A stretch of 64,000 nt of DNA, from positions 188,560-252,559 of the forward strand of contig SDOX01000021.1 in assembly GCA_004565275.1 (NCBI GenBank), in the 5' to 3' direction. The first letter of the stretch is position 1. Each line of letters opens with the position of its first letter. The position numbers and the translations under genes are program-made. A model generated the notes under the pieces. That model saw nothing but the letters and a program-made list of their open reading frames with translations, ran no database searches and had not been told where the DNA came from. This document shows positions 40,993 through 51,588 of this stretch, in pieces. This stretch comes from Nannochloropsis salina CCMP1776 (taxonomy: Eukaryota > Sar > Eustigmatophyceae > Eustigmatales > Monodopsidaceae).

Positions 40993-42971
40993 ATGCCACC
41001 TGTTACGGCGCCGCACAATCCTTCCACACCTTCGTCTTCCTCCAATTTTTATTTCAAGGCTAGCCGTCCTAGCCTTCCTCGATCCCTGCAGCGCGTCTTG
41101 GCCAAGTTGCTCACACATCCTCTTGTGGTTCCGCTGATATCTTACGCGTATGCCGCGCCTTTCTTGATTCTATGGGCCAGAGTGCGTCTAGCGTCACTTT
41201 TAAAAGGGAAAAAAATGCTTGCTCCCATTGCACCGACGGACGATGTGGCTGCAGCGCTGTTGAACAAGGAATACGGGGCACACAAATATCTGGAAGCGAA
41301 TGGGTTGCGTTTTCACTACGTAGAAGCGGGGCATCCCTCGAGTACCTCCCCGTTGGTCTTATTCTTGCACGGTAAGGTGTCCTGGAAAGGAGCAAGCGTG
41401 GTAGGTCCTGGTGAAAACGTGTGCTGCAAGGAAGTAGTGAGCCGGGGTTTCTGCCCGGATGAACATGGAAAGACCGACAAGTCCACTTCAACCACGTTCA
41501 TATCCTCCCCCCGCCCCCCTTTTGTCTGCGCAACACTCCTGTACTCCTTTGCCTGTCGTGTCCTCGGCTACTGCGCCTCCATTCCCCGCCGTCACCCTCT
41601 GTCCCCCGCACCACTATGCCCCCCGTCCATGGCCCGTACAGGCTTCCCGGAGTTCTGGTACTCGTGGCGCCACCAGCTTCACTTTCTAGGGAGCCATGGC
41701 TTTCATGCAGTGGCTTTGGATATGCGGGGATACGGCTGGACAGACAAACCGGACGGTAGGACGGCAGAGAAAGAGGAAGGGAGGGGGAGGAGCCCCATTA
41801 TGCAGCTTCGAGTGGGAGGAAAGGGATGAGGGTGGATGGTCAAGACGAAGATGAATTCGCCGTAGATGCATCAAAAACGCGCAAACGAGCGGGCATCTTT
41901 GGGCACATTCGGTCCACATTATGTGAAAACATTTCGAATCACAACCCCTCCTCTACCTCCCTCCTTCCCTCCCTCCCTCCCTCCCTCCCTCCCCAGGAAT
42001 CGCTGCCTACAACCTGGAGATGCTGGTGCAGGACGTGTCCGCCGTCATCGACTGCCTGGGATACGGTCCCCGGGAGGACGGCACCCCGGGCAGCGGCTGC
42101 CTCCTGGTCGGGCATGACTGGGGGGGGCTGGTGGCGTGGGCGGCGGCCCATGTCTTGGGCCCGCGCCGGGTCCGAGGACTCTGCGTCATGAACTGCCCGC
42201 ACCCGACTGCCTTTATGACGCAGGCGGGGCTCAGCCAATTTTTCAAGTCTTGGTATTTCTATTGTGCGTGCAAGGAAGGGAGGGAGGGGGGGGACTTGCA
42301 GGCACCCTGAGCAGCCTCTCTCCGACCTATCGCCATCAGGCCCTTTGATCTTGCCCTTGGCCTACGGGTCCGCGTTGGGGGATTGGATGGTTTTAACGCT
42401 ACCGACACTCTCTCATTCCTCCCCCCCGCCCTCCCCCCCGCCCTCCCCAGTTTTCCAGGTCCCCTTCTTACCAGAGACCATGCTGGGGGCCGGGGAGTGG
42501 ACCTGGATCGGCGCGTCTTTTCGAGGCAAACGCATGGGGCTCCAACGTCCCGACGCCCGCATGACGGACACTGACTTATTGGTCATGAAACACGCATTCT
42601 CCCAGCCCGGCGTGGCCCGAGCCGCCGTGAACTACTACCGGGCCAACATGTTCCGGAGGAAGGAGAAGACGATGGAGGAGGCCTTGGCTGGGCGGCTGCC
42701 GGTGCCCGTGCTGGTGATATGGGGCCAACAAGACAAGGCCTTGGAGGAGATCCTCGTGGACGGGACGGAGAAGCACGTGGCGCACGGCGACAAGGGCGGG
42801 GGGGAGGGAGGGCTGCGCGTGGTCAAGATCCCGGATGCCAGCCATTGGGTGCAGGTAGATGCTCCTGCAGAAGTGAACGACCTCCTGTGCCGGTTTGCAC
42901 GCCAAGTGCGGGGGGAGGGGGAGAGCCAGGGAGGGAGGAAGGGAGGGAGGGACGGGAGACCGTGCTTGTAG
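40993..42971 (+). CDS. Soluble epoxide hydrolase-like alpha/beta hydrolase
   Basis: Four exons: 40993-41371, 41642-41755, 41997-42263 and 42451-42971, about 426 residues; each join restores a glycine or phenylalanine codon. A short N-terminal hydrophobic segment ([17 protein letters not shown]) may anchor it to a membrane. The core has LRFHYVEAG, then [11 protein letters not shown] split by intron 1 (HGxP oxyanion loop), [27 protein letters not shown] with the Asp nucleophile, [14 protein letters not shown] and [10 protein letters not shown] with the catalytic His. This is the microsomal-anchored plant/EPHX3-4-like group, opening epoxides by hydrolysis through an Asp-ester. Introns 2 and 3 carry GGGA tracts just after the donor and CCCT/C-rich tracts just before the acceptor. 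A GGGEGG insert and a GGRKGGRDG tail reflect local repeat growth. Confidence 0.92.
41957..41996 (+). repeat. CCCT tract before the 3' splice site of epoxide hydrolase exon 3
   Basis: Near-pure (CCCT)n ending in ccccag at 41996. A GGGA tract in the same intron, 41768-41796, is complementary. Confidence 0.85.
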
Positions 42972-43378
42972 GAGGGAGTGGTACGGAGGAAAGAATACCG
43001 ACACGGCGCGTCATGCGGCCTCTGCGTCGGGGCCATTGCCTTCTATGTTTCTTTTCTCAAAAAATTGTTCGAGTCCCTCCTTCCCCCGATGTCGGCTCAC
43101 TGTGGCCCCTCCCCCTTCTCCGTGGTCGCACGCCGTATGAACACAAGATTTCTAACAGTACAGTCCTCCTCGCCCGATTCCCACGCCCGTCGCCCCATCC
43201 ACGCCCTTCCAATCCCGCCCCCACCGCCCGCCTCCCGTCACGTTGGCTCACAAACACGCCCTCCGGGACCGTCCCGCCCTCCACTCCTCATCCTCACCAC
43301 CACCAACTGCGCTGACCTTCCCTTCCCCCTCCACCTCCCCGGCTTGACCCCATTGCTCGCATCCATAGGCGGGTATGC
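42972..43378. other. Convergent intergenic region
   Basis: About 400 bases between facing stops. Open frames reach across from both sides but without clear coding content. The true 3' end of the minus-strand neighbour may lie a little further left if an unseen intron exists. Confidence 0.4.
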
Positions 43379-45136
43379 CTACTTCCGCCATGCCGCACCC
43401 GCCCACCAGGTGCCGGCGGAGGGAGGGGAGGAGGTCCAGGTGGAAGGCGAGGTGGAGGGAGGGAGGGAGGCACGCAGCCGACGCAAGAGAGGGGCCCATC
43501 GGCCGGTGCGAATCAAGAAGAGGAAAAGGGCAAACACAGTCCACTCCAGCCAGGCCCGCTGGTAAGCCCAGTTTGTCCCTCCTTGCCCTCTCGTCGATCC
43601 CTGACTGCCCTCCAACCTCCCCTGGCTCCCCGGATGCCGGCGCACACGCCCCTCGTTCCCCTCCTCCCCCTCCTCCTCCCCCTCCTCCTCCCCCTCCCTC
43701 CCTCCCACATACGCCACGTACGCCACGAGGCTTGCCACACCCACCCACCCCGCTACCCTCCCCCTCCTCCCCGCCCTCCCCGTCCCCCTCCCTTCCAGGA
43801 TCCGTGCCACCACCTCTGAGGCCACCACCGCCCCTCCGGCCATCCATAGGGGCCGTTGCCAGGTCCATTGCCGATGGAGCTGGGCCCGTACCGCCTCCAC
43901 CACGGCTTCCCTCCCCCGGTGGGCGGCGTCTTCCCACACCCGATGGAGGCGTCGGCGCATGACCATCGCCACCGCCTCGTCCACATCCAAGGGCGCCAAG
44001 TGCTCCCCAGGCCTCCCTTCCTCCCCGCCTCGCCACGCCCTCGGGCCAAGACTTTCCTCCTCCGCCTCATGCCTCTCCACCCACGTGCCCACACGCCCGG
44101 GCAAGGTCCCTATACGACAGCCCCTTCCCGGATGCTGTCCCCCCCCCTCTTCATCCCCCTCCTCGCTCGTCTCCGACGCCGTGGTTTCTTCCTCCTCCTC
44201 CTCTTCCTCTTCCTCTTCATCTTCCCCTTCTTCCTCCCCCCTTTGCCTTGCTCCCCCTTCCAGTTGCCGACGCTCCATTTCCTGCCATCGGCGACGGGTT
44301 AGAGTGGCGGCCTCCGCCTCGCTCACTTCCTCCACGCGCCTTCTGTCTCCTCCGCCTCCTCTCCCATGCCCGCACTCCCTGCCTCCCTCCCTTCCTCCTC
44401 TGTTGCCCATCGGCCTTGGCAACAGGAAGGCTTGAACAGGTGGTGGCAGTACGTGAAGGATTCCGGGTGCGGTCAAAGTACGCTGTTCTGCGGGTGGTAA
44501 GCTGTGAATAAGGAACGCTCGTTCCTCCTCGTTCAATCCCAGGCTCATCACCGCGTACGGCTTCAAGCGATCCGCCAAGGAGGAGTCCAAGAGCCAGTCG
44601 AGCAAAGAGGTGTGCATCAATAAGCGTTGCGTGGAAGCAGGTAGGTAGGTTAGCACCCCCCGATCGCGGATACGTTGATAGGTCAATGAAACTAAGGAGG
44701 CCAAAGAGGCCAGGCCCAGGAACAGGAAAAAGATGGCCTGTGAGGACAGAAAGGACATTATCAGGCCCGCCACGGCAAAGAGAAACGTTGTCCGCAGTGT
44801 CTGATCCACAGCCCATGACCTGAATTCCTCTCCCAGAGGCCACGGGGGCTCTTCCCTCGCTTCTTCATCGTCCTCGTCATTCCCCGTCCCACCATGGCCG
44901 CTTTGTCCGCGAGGGGCTTGTCCACCTTCCCTCTCTATTGTCCTGGCATAGTTGTTGTTGTTGTTGCTGGAGGCTTCCCTTTCAGCCGTAGGCGTTGAAT
45001 TCTGGTTGTGCTGTGCCTCCCCCTCACTGTTGCTACCGCTTCCTCCTCCTCCTGCCCTAAAAACAGTCAAAGCTGCTTGTGCCCCTGGTAATCGGCTCTC
45101 CGTTGACCCGTCTAAGAGCAGCTTGCGATGCGGCAT
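43379..45136 (-). CDS. Orphan acidic membrane protein
   Basis: One long exon. ATG 45136 (MPHRKLLLDG) gives 585 residues. The same frame stays open to an ATG at 45400 (673 residues), but a 65-base GT-AG intron (45202-45138: GTAAGT to AACAG) fits well and would make the upstream part leader, so I prefer 45136. Content: Asn/Ser-rich segment, acidic stretch, then a strong hydrophobic pair (TTFLFAVAGLIMSFLSSQAI, FFLFLGLASLASLVSL), a soluble part (ADRLKPYAVMSLGLNEEERA), a Glu-rich run with a dozen acidic residues, a conserved-looking helical block (VDEAVAMVMRRRLHRVWEDA), further hydrophobic segments (GWVGVASLVAYVAYVGG; WLEWTVFALFLFLIRTGRW) and a Ser/Pro tail that may be out of frame. Not recognised. 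The paired hydrophobic helix resembles reticulon-like hairpins, a weak analogy. Confidence 0.72.
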   Translation of the reverse strand: MPHRKLLLDGSTESRLPGAQAALTVFRAGGGGSGSNSEGEAQHNQNSTPTAEREASSNNNNNYARTIEREGGQAPRGQSGHGGTGNDEDDEEAREEPPWPLGEEFRSWAVDQTLRTTFLFAVAGLIMSFLSSQAIFFLFLGLASLASLVSLTYQRIRDRGVLTYLPASTQRLLMHTSLLDWLLDSSLADRLKPYAVMSLGLNEEERAFLIHSLPPAEQRTLTAPGILHVLPPPVQAFLLPRPMGNRGGREGGRECGHGRGGGGDRRRVEEVSEAEAATLTRRRWQEMERRQLEGGARQRGEEEGEDEEEEEEEEEEETTASETSEEGDEEGGGQHPGRGCRIGTLPGRVGTWVERHEAEEESLGPRAWRGGEEGRPGEHLAPLDVDEAVAMVMRRRLHRVWEDAAHRGREAVVEAVRAQLHRQWTWQRPLWMAGGAVVASEVVARILEGRGTGRAGRRGRVAGWVGVASLVAYVAYVGGREGEEEGEEEGEEGNEGRVRRHPGSQGRLEGSQGSTRGQGGTNWAYQRAWLEWTVFALFLFLIRTGRWAPLLRRLRASLPPSTSPSTWTSSPPSAGTWWAGAAWRK

Positions 45137-45479
45137 CCTGTTATCGAAAAATGTGTCAAGATGGGATTTAAATGGCACCGGGTAACATCGAGGGCGACTT
45201 ACCGGGGCAGGGGACACAGAAACGACAGCTGTCGTCATACACCGAGGCATAATCCTGCCCGCGGGCACTATTTGCGCATGTTTCATAGGTTTTATATCCC
45301 GTCGTCGCCCGTGCACATTATAGACAGGGAAAGCATACACTGATCTCGCGGATTGAAATGATCGTGCCGGGGTGCCCAGCAGCATAGCTTCATCTTGCAT
45401 ACTTCATCCACCTGCCCGCCATCCCCCCCACCTTGGCCCCCCTCGTGATGCTATAAATTGTCGTCATCCGCCTTTTACC

Positions 45480-46982
45480 ATGGCAGCCTCCCCAGTTCAG
45501 TCCAAGCATGAAATCAGTGAAGCTGGGGAGGCAGATTTATATGGCGCTTGCCGTCCTGTGAAGAGTTTCCAAAAGCTTAATCAAATCGGGGAAGGAGCGT
45601 ATGGTACTGTGTATCGTGGCATCGATAAAGCAAACGGACGCATGGTGGCCTTAAAGCGTGTAATTTTACATAACGAGAAGCAAGATGGATTTCCCTTGAC
45701 GTCCTTGAGGGAAATTCGTACGCTTAAATTAATAGGTCGTCACCCTCATTGCGTCCGATTGGAAGAGATAGCAGTGGGGAGAAAAAGAGACGGTGTCTTC
45801 TTGGTCTTTGAATACTGCGAGGTGAGGCAGTTTCTTCTCCCATTTCGTGTTGCAAATTTACCATGCATTTGGTGATAGCTTCTTCTTGCACGTGAAAGTA
45901 CCGCGTCGTCTATTGATGTGCTCCTTTTTATCACCCTTTTTTCCCCCTCTTCAATCCTCATCCTCGACGCGTTTTAGCACGATATGGCGCACCTGATCGA
46001 CCACATGAATACGCGCTTCACATCTTCCGAGGTCAAGAACCTTCTGTTGCAGCTTCTGCGTGGCGTTGCACATTTGCACGAGCTATGGATTATCCATCGT
46101 GACATCAAAATGAGCAATTTGCTCTACACCAACGCAGGTCAGAAAAACAATTGTGCACCTTGCGCGGGATAGCAGGCCCAAGACGACAGTGTTAAGGGCA
46201 AGAGCTCAATGCGTATAATTGCAAGACTTGCGTTCTCATTCCCACTTCGGCCCATGTACATAAATTCAGGCCGGCTCAAGCTCGCCGACTTTGGACTTGC
46301 TCGTTTATACGGTGCCCCTCCCGCTCCTATGACCCCCAAGGTGGTCACTCTGTGGTACAGGGCCCCTGAGCTATTGCTGGGGTCGGAGACCTACGACGTG
46401 TCTATTGACATGTGGGCCGTGGGGTGCATTTTCGGGGAGCTCTTGGAATACAAGCCCCTGTTGCCCGGCGGGGACGAGCTGGAGCAACTCAAAAAGATCT
46501 TTGAGCTGCTAGGGAGCCCAAATGAGCGGATCTGGCCGGGTGTGGAGTCCCTTCCTCACGTAGCTTCGGGAATGGTCTCGCTGCGTCCGGACAGGTACCC
46601 CTACAATACAGTGGCCGCGCGCCTCCCGCGTTTGAGCGAAGGCGGCGTGGACTTGCTCAATTCTTTCTTGGCATATGACCCACAAAAGCGGTTGAATGCC
46701 ACGGATGCTCAGCGACACGCCTTCTTTACGAACGAGCGGCCATTGCCTAAGGAAGACTCCTTGATGCCTACGTTTCCGTCCCGTCATGATGAGATGGAAG
46801 CCAGAGAAAAGGAAAGAGCTCGGCTTTCAGAGGGTCAAAAGTCTTCCACTGCCATGTTGCTCAAGAGCGCTTTATTTTCTTCGTCCTCCGTGTCTAGAAA
46901 GGGACTGGGAGGAAGAGAAGGGTTGAAGACCTCAGGGGGAACCATTATGCCGGTAGTGAAGAAGGCTAAGCATGACGGATGA
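45480..46982 (+). CDS. CDK10-type cyclin-dependent kinase
   Basis: Three exons: 45480-45821, 45978-46137 and 46270-46982, in-frame joins, 404 residues. Kinase motifs: IGEGAYGTVYRG (P-loop), VALKRV (VAIK Lys), the cyclin-binding helix PLTSLREIRTLK in place of PSTAIRE, IIHRDIKMSNLL (HRD), LKLADFGLARLYG (DFG), then PMTPKVVTLWYRAPELLLG and SIDMWAVGCIFGELL. The PITSLRE-like helix plus RPLPKEDSLMPTFP near the C-terminus place it with CDK10 rather than CDK11, whose long N-terminal extension is absent. CDK10 pairs with cyclin M in animals and acts on transcription factors and cilia. The algal role is unknown. The tail (RKGLGGREGLKTSGG...VVKKAKHDG) is basic and may target the nucleus. Start ATG 45480 lies 343 bases from ATG 45136 of the divergent gene. 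Confidence 0.93.
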
Positions 46983-47445
46983 CGAAGAGATGTGTACATG
47001 AATGAAAATACCATGGAAATAAGAGTAAGTTAATATTTTTCGAGAAAATGGTAATACTTTTAGCTTTACCGCACGTTGGAAGTCAAAACTGCATAATGTT
47101 CCTTGCACTTGTGCGAACTCGCTCCTCGAACGAGCTCTCGTATCTTCCTTAATCGTGATTATTTGTAGGCTAGAGCAAAAATGTGGTCATCGCAGCTTTT
47201 TCACACAATATTACTTCCTGTTCGAGCGATTTTTCCCAGTCTGTTGAAAGGCATTCATCATATATTTGTAGCCCTAGTCATCGGGAAGGGGAGGTTAACG
47301 CGGCAGAGAAGGGAACGGCGATATCTTCAACATCAATGACCGGCCGTGCACGACCCTCTGCTGCCAAGTCCCACGCACCCTGATATTTCCCTGCATCCCA
47401 ATAATATCTATACGAAAAGGCTTAACGCTTTGGTCGTATTTTGCC
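46983..47445. other. Intergenic region
   Basis: About 460 AT-richer bases between the CDK10 stop and the FN3K start. No gene seen; promoter of the downstream gene. Confidence 0.4.
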
Positions 47446-48723
47446 ATGATCTTTCGGAACGTGGTGTGTATTTTCGGGGCGCTCTTCGTAGCATTCGGCG
47501 GCGTCCAAGCATTCCTTCTCCCGTCAGTCCAGTCCTGTTCCGCCTGGAGCATCTGGCCCCGAGGTGTCGCGCGTCAGAACTTAAAATGCAACGCCATACC
47601 CGCACAAGAGCAGCAGAGCGATCATTCGCAATCTAAAGTGCAAGGCAATTTGGCTGATGTGATCGCAGATGCCCGCGCCCAGGAGGAAGCGGAAAAAATC
47701 ATGAAGGAACTGGAGGACGGCGCTGTTCGCGAAATGGGAGAAGCACAGGCGGCGGGTCCTAAATATATGCCGAGCACCGAGCCTGATGATCCTATTGTCA
47801 TGTCTTTGCAAAAAGTCTTGGGTGTAGGACGTGTGGAGAAATGGGAGCTCCTGGATTCCCGGTGGAACGGGAACGAGGTCTTCAAGTACACGACAGACAA
47901 GGGACTCTTTTTCATCAAACTCAATCGCGTCGAAGACCCCTCTGTGTTTCTGACTGAGGCGGTGGGCTTGAGTGCCTTGGCCGCGACTAACACGCTCCCC
48001 TGTCCCAAGCCTCTCCACCTGGGGAAGCTTCCCAAAGTCGGGGACGTGGGTCCGGGTGCCTTCATGGTGCTTGAGCATTTGAAACTCCTGCCTTTTGGAA
48101 TTATGCGTACTGACATGCAGCAACGCCTAGGAGAGCAATTGGCCGCCCTTCACCTCGACCAAACCCATGCCGCCCTCCACCGGGGCAGGTTCGGATTTTC
48201 CGTCTCAAATTTTCTTGCGTTGACCCCTCTGAACAACACCTGGACCGATGACTGGCCTTCCTTTTTGGCCCGTCGCCTCGAGTCCCAGGTGGCGGCCTTG
48301 TACCAAGAAAAGCAGTACGGTCGTGCTGCACTCAATGAAACGGACCTGGAGCTGCGCACACTGGGCTCTCGCGTCATCCGGGCGGTGCCCGCCTTGTTGG
48401 CAGGGGTCAAGGTGTCCCCGTCTCTTATTCACGGCGATCTATGGATTGGCAACGCCGGTGCTACGGAGGCTGGTCCCGTGATCTTCGACCCTGCCTGTTT
48501 CTTTGGCCATCACGAGATGGAACTGGCGATGATGACTTTGTTTGGGGGCTTTCGCGACGAGTTTTGGAACGCGTACCACGCGCGTTTGCCGAAAGAAAAA
48601 GGCTTTGAGACCCGTCAGAAACTCTATCAGTTCTATTACTATTTGAACCAATTGAATCTTTTCGGGGACGCGGGGGTGAAGAGGACGTGCGTGCGCCTCG
48701 CCGAGGAGCTGTTATTGATTTAG
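47446..48723 (+). CDS. Fructosamine-3-kinase-like protein, plastid-type leader
   Basis: Single exon, 425 residues. FN3K/ketosamine-3-kinases phosphorylate sugars attached to protein amines so that the adduct falls off. Family motifs: WNGNEVFKYTTDKGLFFIKL (ATP-binding strands), FMVLEHLKL, FGFSVSNFLALTPLNNTW, SLIHGDLWIGNAG (catalytic HGDLWxGN) and VIFDPACFFGHHEMELAM (metal-binding Asp), then LYQFYYYLNQLNLFG. The N-terminal 27 residues (IFRNVVCIFGALFVAFGG then VQAFLLP) form a signal peptide with an AF-type motif, and a roughly 90-residue Gln/Glu-rich spacer precedes the kinase domain. Plastid repair of glycated protein (Rubisco and others face high sugar phosphate) is a reasonable inference, as in plants. 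Start ATG 47446 is directly before the leader. Confidence 0.93.
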   Translation: MIFRNVVCIFGALFVAFGGVQAFLLPSVQSCSAWSIWPRGVARQNLKCNAIPAQEQQSDHSQSKVQGNLADVIADARAQEEAEKIMKELEDGAVREMGEAQAAGPKYMPSTEPDDPIVMSLQKVLGVGRVEKWELLDSRWNGNEVFKYTTDKGLFFIKLNRVEDPSVFLTEAVGLSALAATNTLPCPKPLHLGKLPKVGDVGPGAFMVLEHLKLLPFGIMRTDMQQRLGEQLAALHLDQTHAALHRGRFGFSVSNFLALTPLNNTWTDDWPSFLARRLESQVAALYQEKQYGRAALNETDLELRTLGSRVIRAVPALLAGVKVSPSLIHGDLWIGNAGATEAGPVIFDPACFFGHHEMELAMMTLFGGFRDEFWNAYHARLPKEKGFETRQKLYQFYYYLNQLNLFGDAGVKRTCVRLAEELLLI

Positions 48724-49611
48724 CGTGGCGAAGCAGGGAAGGAAAAGCAGCATGTCTTCCTAAGTAGTAAGAAATAGCAACATGAAGCGTGTGAAAAAAG
48801 GGAATTTTGCGTTTTTGAAGGCTTACGAACGCCATTTTGCTGTCACTGATTGAAAGTGAGAGTCGGCGGAAAGCGTTACATTATCCTAGAAATATCATCT
48901 CTCCTGATGCGAAAATCAAATCGTTCAAAACATTCCTAGATGATTTTATGCATGAAGACATATTTTCTGTAGAATTCGCCATCCAAATGCGCATTTCTTT
49001 CTGTTTAACAATATAGTTTCAGCATAAAGTAGGACTCATGAGTGGACGTGCGCTAAAATCTGGGACAAAAACTGAAAATTTTTCACCAACATGAAATCTG
49101 CCTGCATTTTTATCTTCTCTCAGCTACTAGTATTCATATTTTAATTTTGGCATGCCCATTTTTCCGCCTTGGGATCCACGCATTTGAATATGACTTTTCA
49201 GTCAGGTGCCTGTTCCCTCAGGAGGTTATCGGACAGCTCGGACCGTGACGGTGCTTCCCGCCTGCCACAAACCTGTCCAACTTATTTTTGTCGTGTCGCT
49301 TTACCAGACACCACGCCGCGGAGTGCCGGATAATTTCGACAATAGGATTGGCCCTCGGTATTGCACCTTGGTCCGTCTGCGCACTCATCGTGGTGTATCT
49401 GCCCCCTGTATCCGCGCACAGCTTGCCTTTCCTGGGCCTTCGCTTGTAGCAGTCTTGGCGAAGGGAGGCAGCTTTCCTCGTTTCCGCCTCCGCGCCGCGA
49501 TCGTAACAAGTACCGAAGAAAATGACTGCAGGTACGGATAGCCCCCCTCATGTGAATTTTCACGGGTTAAATTGAGCTAGTCAAACTTCATTTTGTGTCC
49601 TCGACACTGCG
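48724..49611. other. Intergenic region
   Basis: About 890 bases, AT-rich from 48840 to 49150. An open frame at 49206-49541 (111 codons) has no recognisable sequence. The right end should be the primase promoter. Confidence 0.4.
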
Positions 49612-51210
49612 ATGTCGTTTCTCCTTTTTCGCGCGTGCTTTCTTTCCCGCTCATCGTTTTCCAACCCTCCCATCCACCTCAATGCAAAAAACACACTCTG
49701 CACTCCGACTTGTGGACGTTTGTCAGCTGCGGAAAACAAAGAAAATATGGAGATCGCGTCTTCCAACACGAACAAAGTATCAGTAGCAGCGGCCGCCATC
49801 AATGATCAAGAATTCAGCCCTGAACTTTTGCGATTCTTCTACAACCGCCTCTTCCCTTATCAACCCATGTTTAAATGGCTTTCCTATGGAAATGATCCTG
49901 ACAATGATGCTGCTCATATCGTCCGGGATTACTTCGCCTGTCGTGAATTTTCCTTTACGATAAACGATGACATCTACATACGATATCAATCATTTCGGGA
50001 TGCCTCCGAAATGGAGTCAGCGATACAGAAGAAACAACCTCACAAAATTGACATAGGGGCCGTGTTTACGCTGCCTCCCAAAGACCATCACACTGTTAAA
50101 GCAGAGGTCCGTGAAGAATTGGGAGTGGGAGGGAAAGCCGGCCGACATTCTGACCACATATTTCCCTTTGCATTCCTCCTTCGTCAGGCCTTCAAACCCG
50201 TGGAGCGCGAGCTCATTTTCGACATCGACATGACAGACTACGACGACATCCGAAGCTGTTGCACAGGGGCCAAAATTTGCCCCAAGTGCTGGGTCTTCAT
50301 GACCATGGCCGTGAAAGTCGTGGACACCGCCTTGCGGGAGGATTTCGGGTTTCGATATATTTTGTGGGTGTATTCCGGTCGGCGCGGCGTGCATTGTTGG
50401 GTGTGCGATCCCAACGCCCGTGCCTTGTCAAACGATGGGCGTAGCGCCGTGGTGGAATACTTGTCGTTGCCGCGGGGAAACGAGAAGAGCAAGGGGAAGA
50501 ACGGGGGGTTGTCCTGGCCCCTCCATCCGTCCTTTACGCGGGCTTTTGACATCTTGGAGCCCATGTTCGAGTCAGGGGTCCTTGGGGAGGCAGGACAGGG
50601 GGTGTTGGACTCGGAGAATTCGTGGGACACCCTTTTGGACACGCTCCCCGACGAAGACCTAGCCAACCGGCTTCGAAGGGAAATGCGACGCTTGACCAAC
50701 GCGCAGGACCGATGGCTCGAGATCAAATCCCAGGTGCGCGCGGCGAGTTCTGCCCATGCCAGTGGAAACGCCCGCCGGCAGAGTCGTGGTGGCCGGGCAG
50801 GGAACGGTCTCTTCGCCCTCGACCTGTGGAAGTACGAGGTGGTTTTCCAGTATTGCTACCCTCGGTTGGACGTGAACGTGTCGAAGGGCACCAACCACTT
50901 GCTCAAATCGCCCTTCGCGGTCCACCCGAAGACGGGACGTGTGTGCGTGCCCATTGATCCCGAGGATGTGGACAATTTTGACCCATTTCGGGTCCCCACA
51001 CTGAAGGCCTTGGCCGCGCAGATTGACGCCTTCGATGCCCAGAATGCTCAAAATGCATCGGCCAAAGCATTGCCCGATTACAAAAAAACGGAGTTGAAAA
51101 GCGCCGTGGAGCTGCTGGAGCGATGTGTGGTGGATCCTGTGGCCCTGGCTACGAAGAGACGATTGAAACTGGAGAGGGAGAAGGAGGCTGCCATGATCGG
51201 AGACTTCTAG
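49612..51210 (+). CDS. DNA primase small (catalytic) subunit
   Basis: Archaeo-eukaryotic primase PRIM1, making RNA primers in the Pol alpha-primase complex. The frame is open from ATG 49612 to 51210. ATG 49747 (MEIASSN) is an alternative start. Motifs: LLRFFYNRLFPYQPMFKWLS, CREFSFTINDDIYIRYQSF, then ERELIFDIDMTDYDDIR with the catalytic Asp pair, CCTGAKICPKCWVFMTMAVK (zinc site), ILWVYSGRRGVHCWVCDP (SGRRGxHxWV) and PRLDVNVSKGTNHLLKSPFAVHP. Between HHTVKAE and AFKPVERE the sequence 50107-50187 fits an 81-base GT-AG intron ending cttcgtcag. Being a multiple of three with no stop, it stays open. Relatives have no such insert, so I treat it as an intron (spliced length about 505 residues). Confidence 0.95.
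   Translation: MSFLLFRACFLSRSSFSNPPIHLNAKNTLCTPTCGRLSAAENKENMEIASSNTNKVSVAAAAINDQEFSPELLRFFYNRLFPYQPMFKWLSYGNDPDNDAAHIVRDYFACREFSFTINDDIYIRYQSFRDASEMESAIQKKQPHKIDIGAVFTLPPKDHHTVKAEVREELGVGGKAGRHSDHIFPFAFLLRQAFKPVERELIFDIDMTDYDDIRSCCTGAKICPKCWVFMTMAVKVVDTALREDFGFRYILWVYSGRRGVHCWVCDPNARALSNDGRSAVVEYLSLPRGNEKSKGKNGGLSWPLHPSFTRAFDILEPMFESGVLGEAGQGVLDSENSWDTLLDTLPDEDLANRLRREMRRLTNAQDRWLEIKSQVRAASSAHASGNARRQSRGGRAGNGLFALDLWKYEVVFQYCYPRLDVNVSKGTNHLLKSPFAVHPKTGRVCVPIDPEDVDNFDPFRVPTLKALAAQIDAFDAQNAQNASAKALPDYKKTELKSAVELLERCVVDPVALATKRRLKLEREKEAAMIGDF
50107..50187 (+). other. Probable 81-base in-frame intron in the primase gene
   Basis: GTCCGTGAA start and a pyrimidine-rich ccctttgcattcctccttcg then tcag end. 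It encodes 27 residues with no match expected in primases, at the junction just before the catalytic FDIDMTDYD block. Confidence 0.7.
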
Positions 51211-51588
51211 TCCGGCCCGCGGTCCATGAGAACGAAAGAATGACCGAGGGAAGAGGAAAGGGAGGGGGGAGATAAGCATGCATGTGGGGGTCAAATGATC
51301 ATGACAATGGGTGCAAGCCCGAAAATTGAGTAAAGTGGGAAAGGCCGGGCTTCACGTCGCCCACATTTGTACGAACGCTTCATAGAAAGTACTGAGAAAC
51401 AAATCTGAAAGAAAGGCAACTGCCGCTGTACTACCAATATGTTAATTTCCACGAACGTCTATGTACATGACTTGTATATTCATCTCAGTTCAGTTCATCG
51501 TGCTCACTCCATGAACCAGCCCCTGACGCTCTTGTGCGCTCCCTACGGTACTTTTAGAGTCATGGGCCTCGACACGGGCATGACATCT
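51211..51588. other. Convergent intergenic region
   Basis: About 380 bases between facing stops, no gene seen. Confidence 0.4.

Noticed and set aside
42978-43565. 195-codon plus-strand frame after epoxide hydrolase
   Set aside because: Mostly the reverse of the minus-strand gene and Pro/Ser/Arg low complexity.
45452-45457. TATAAA upstream of the CDK10 start
   Set aside because: Only 23 bases before the ATG, so a start site 25-30 bases downstream would fall at or past the ATG; probably not the promoter.
49206-49541. 111-codon plus-strand open frame before the primase gene
   Set aside because: Composition is not gene-like and no motif is seen.
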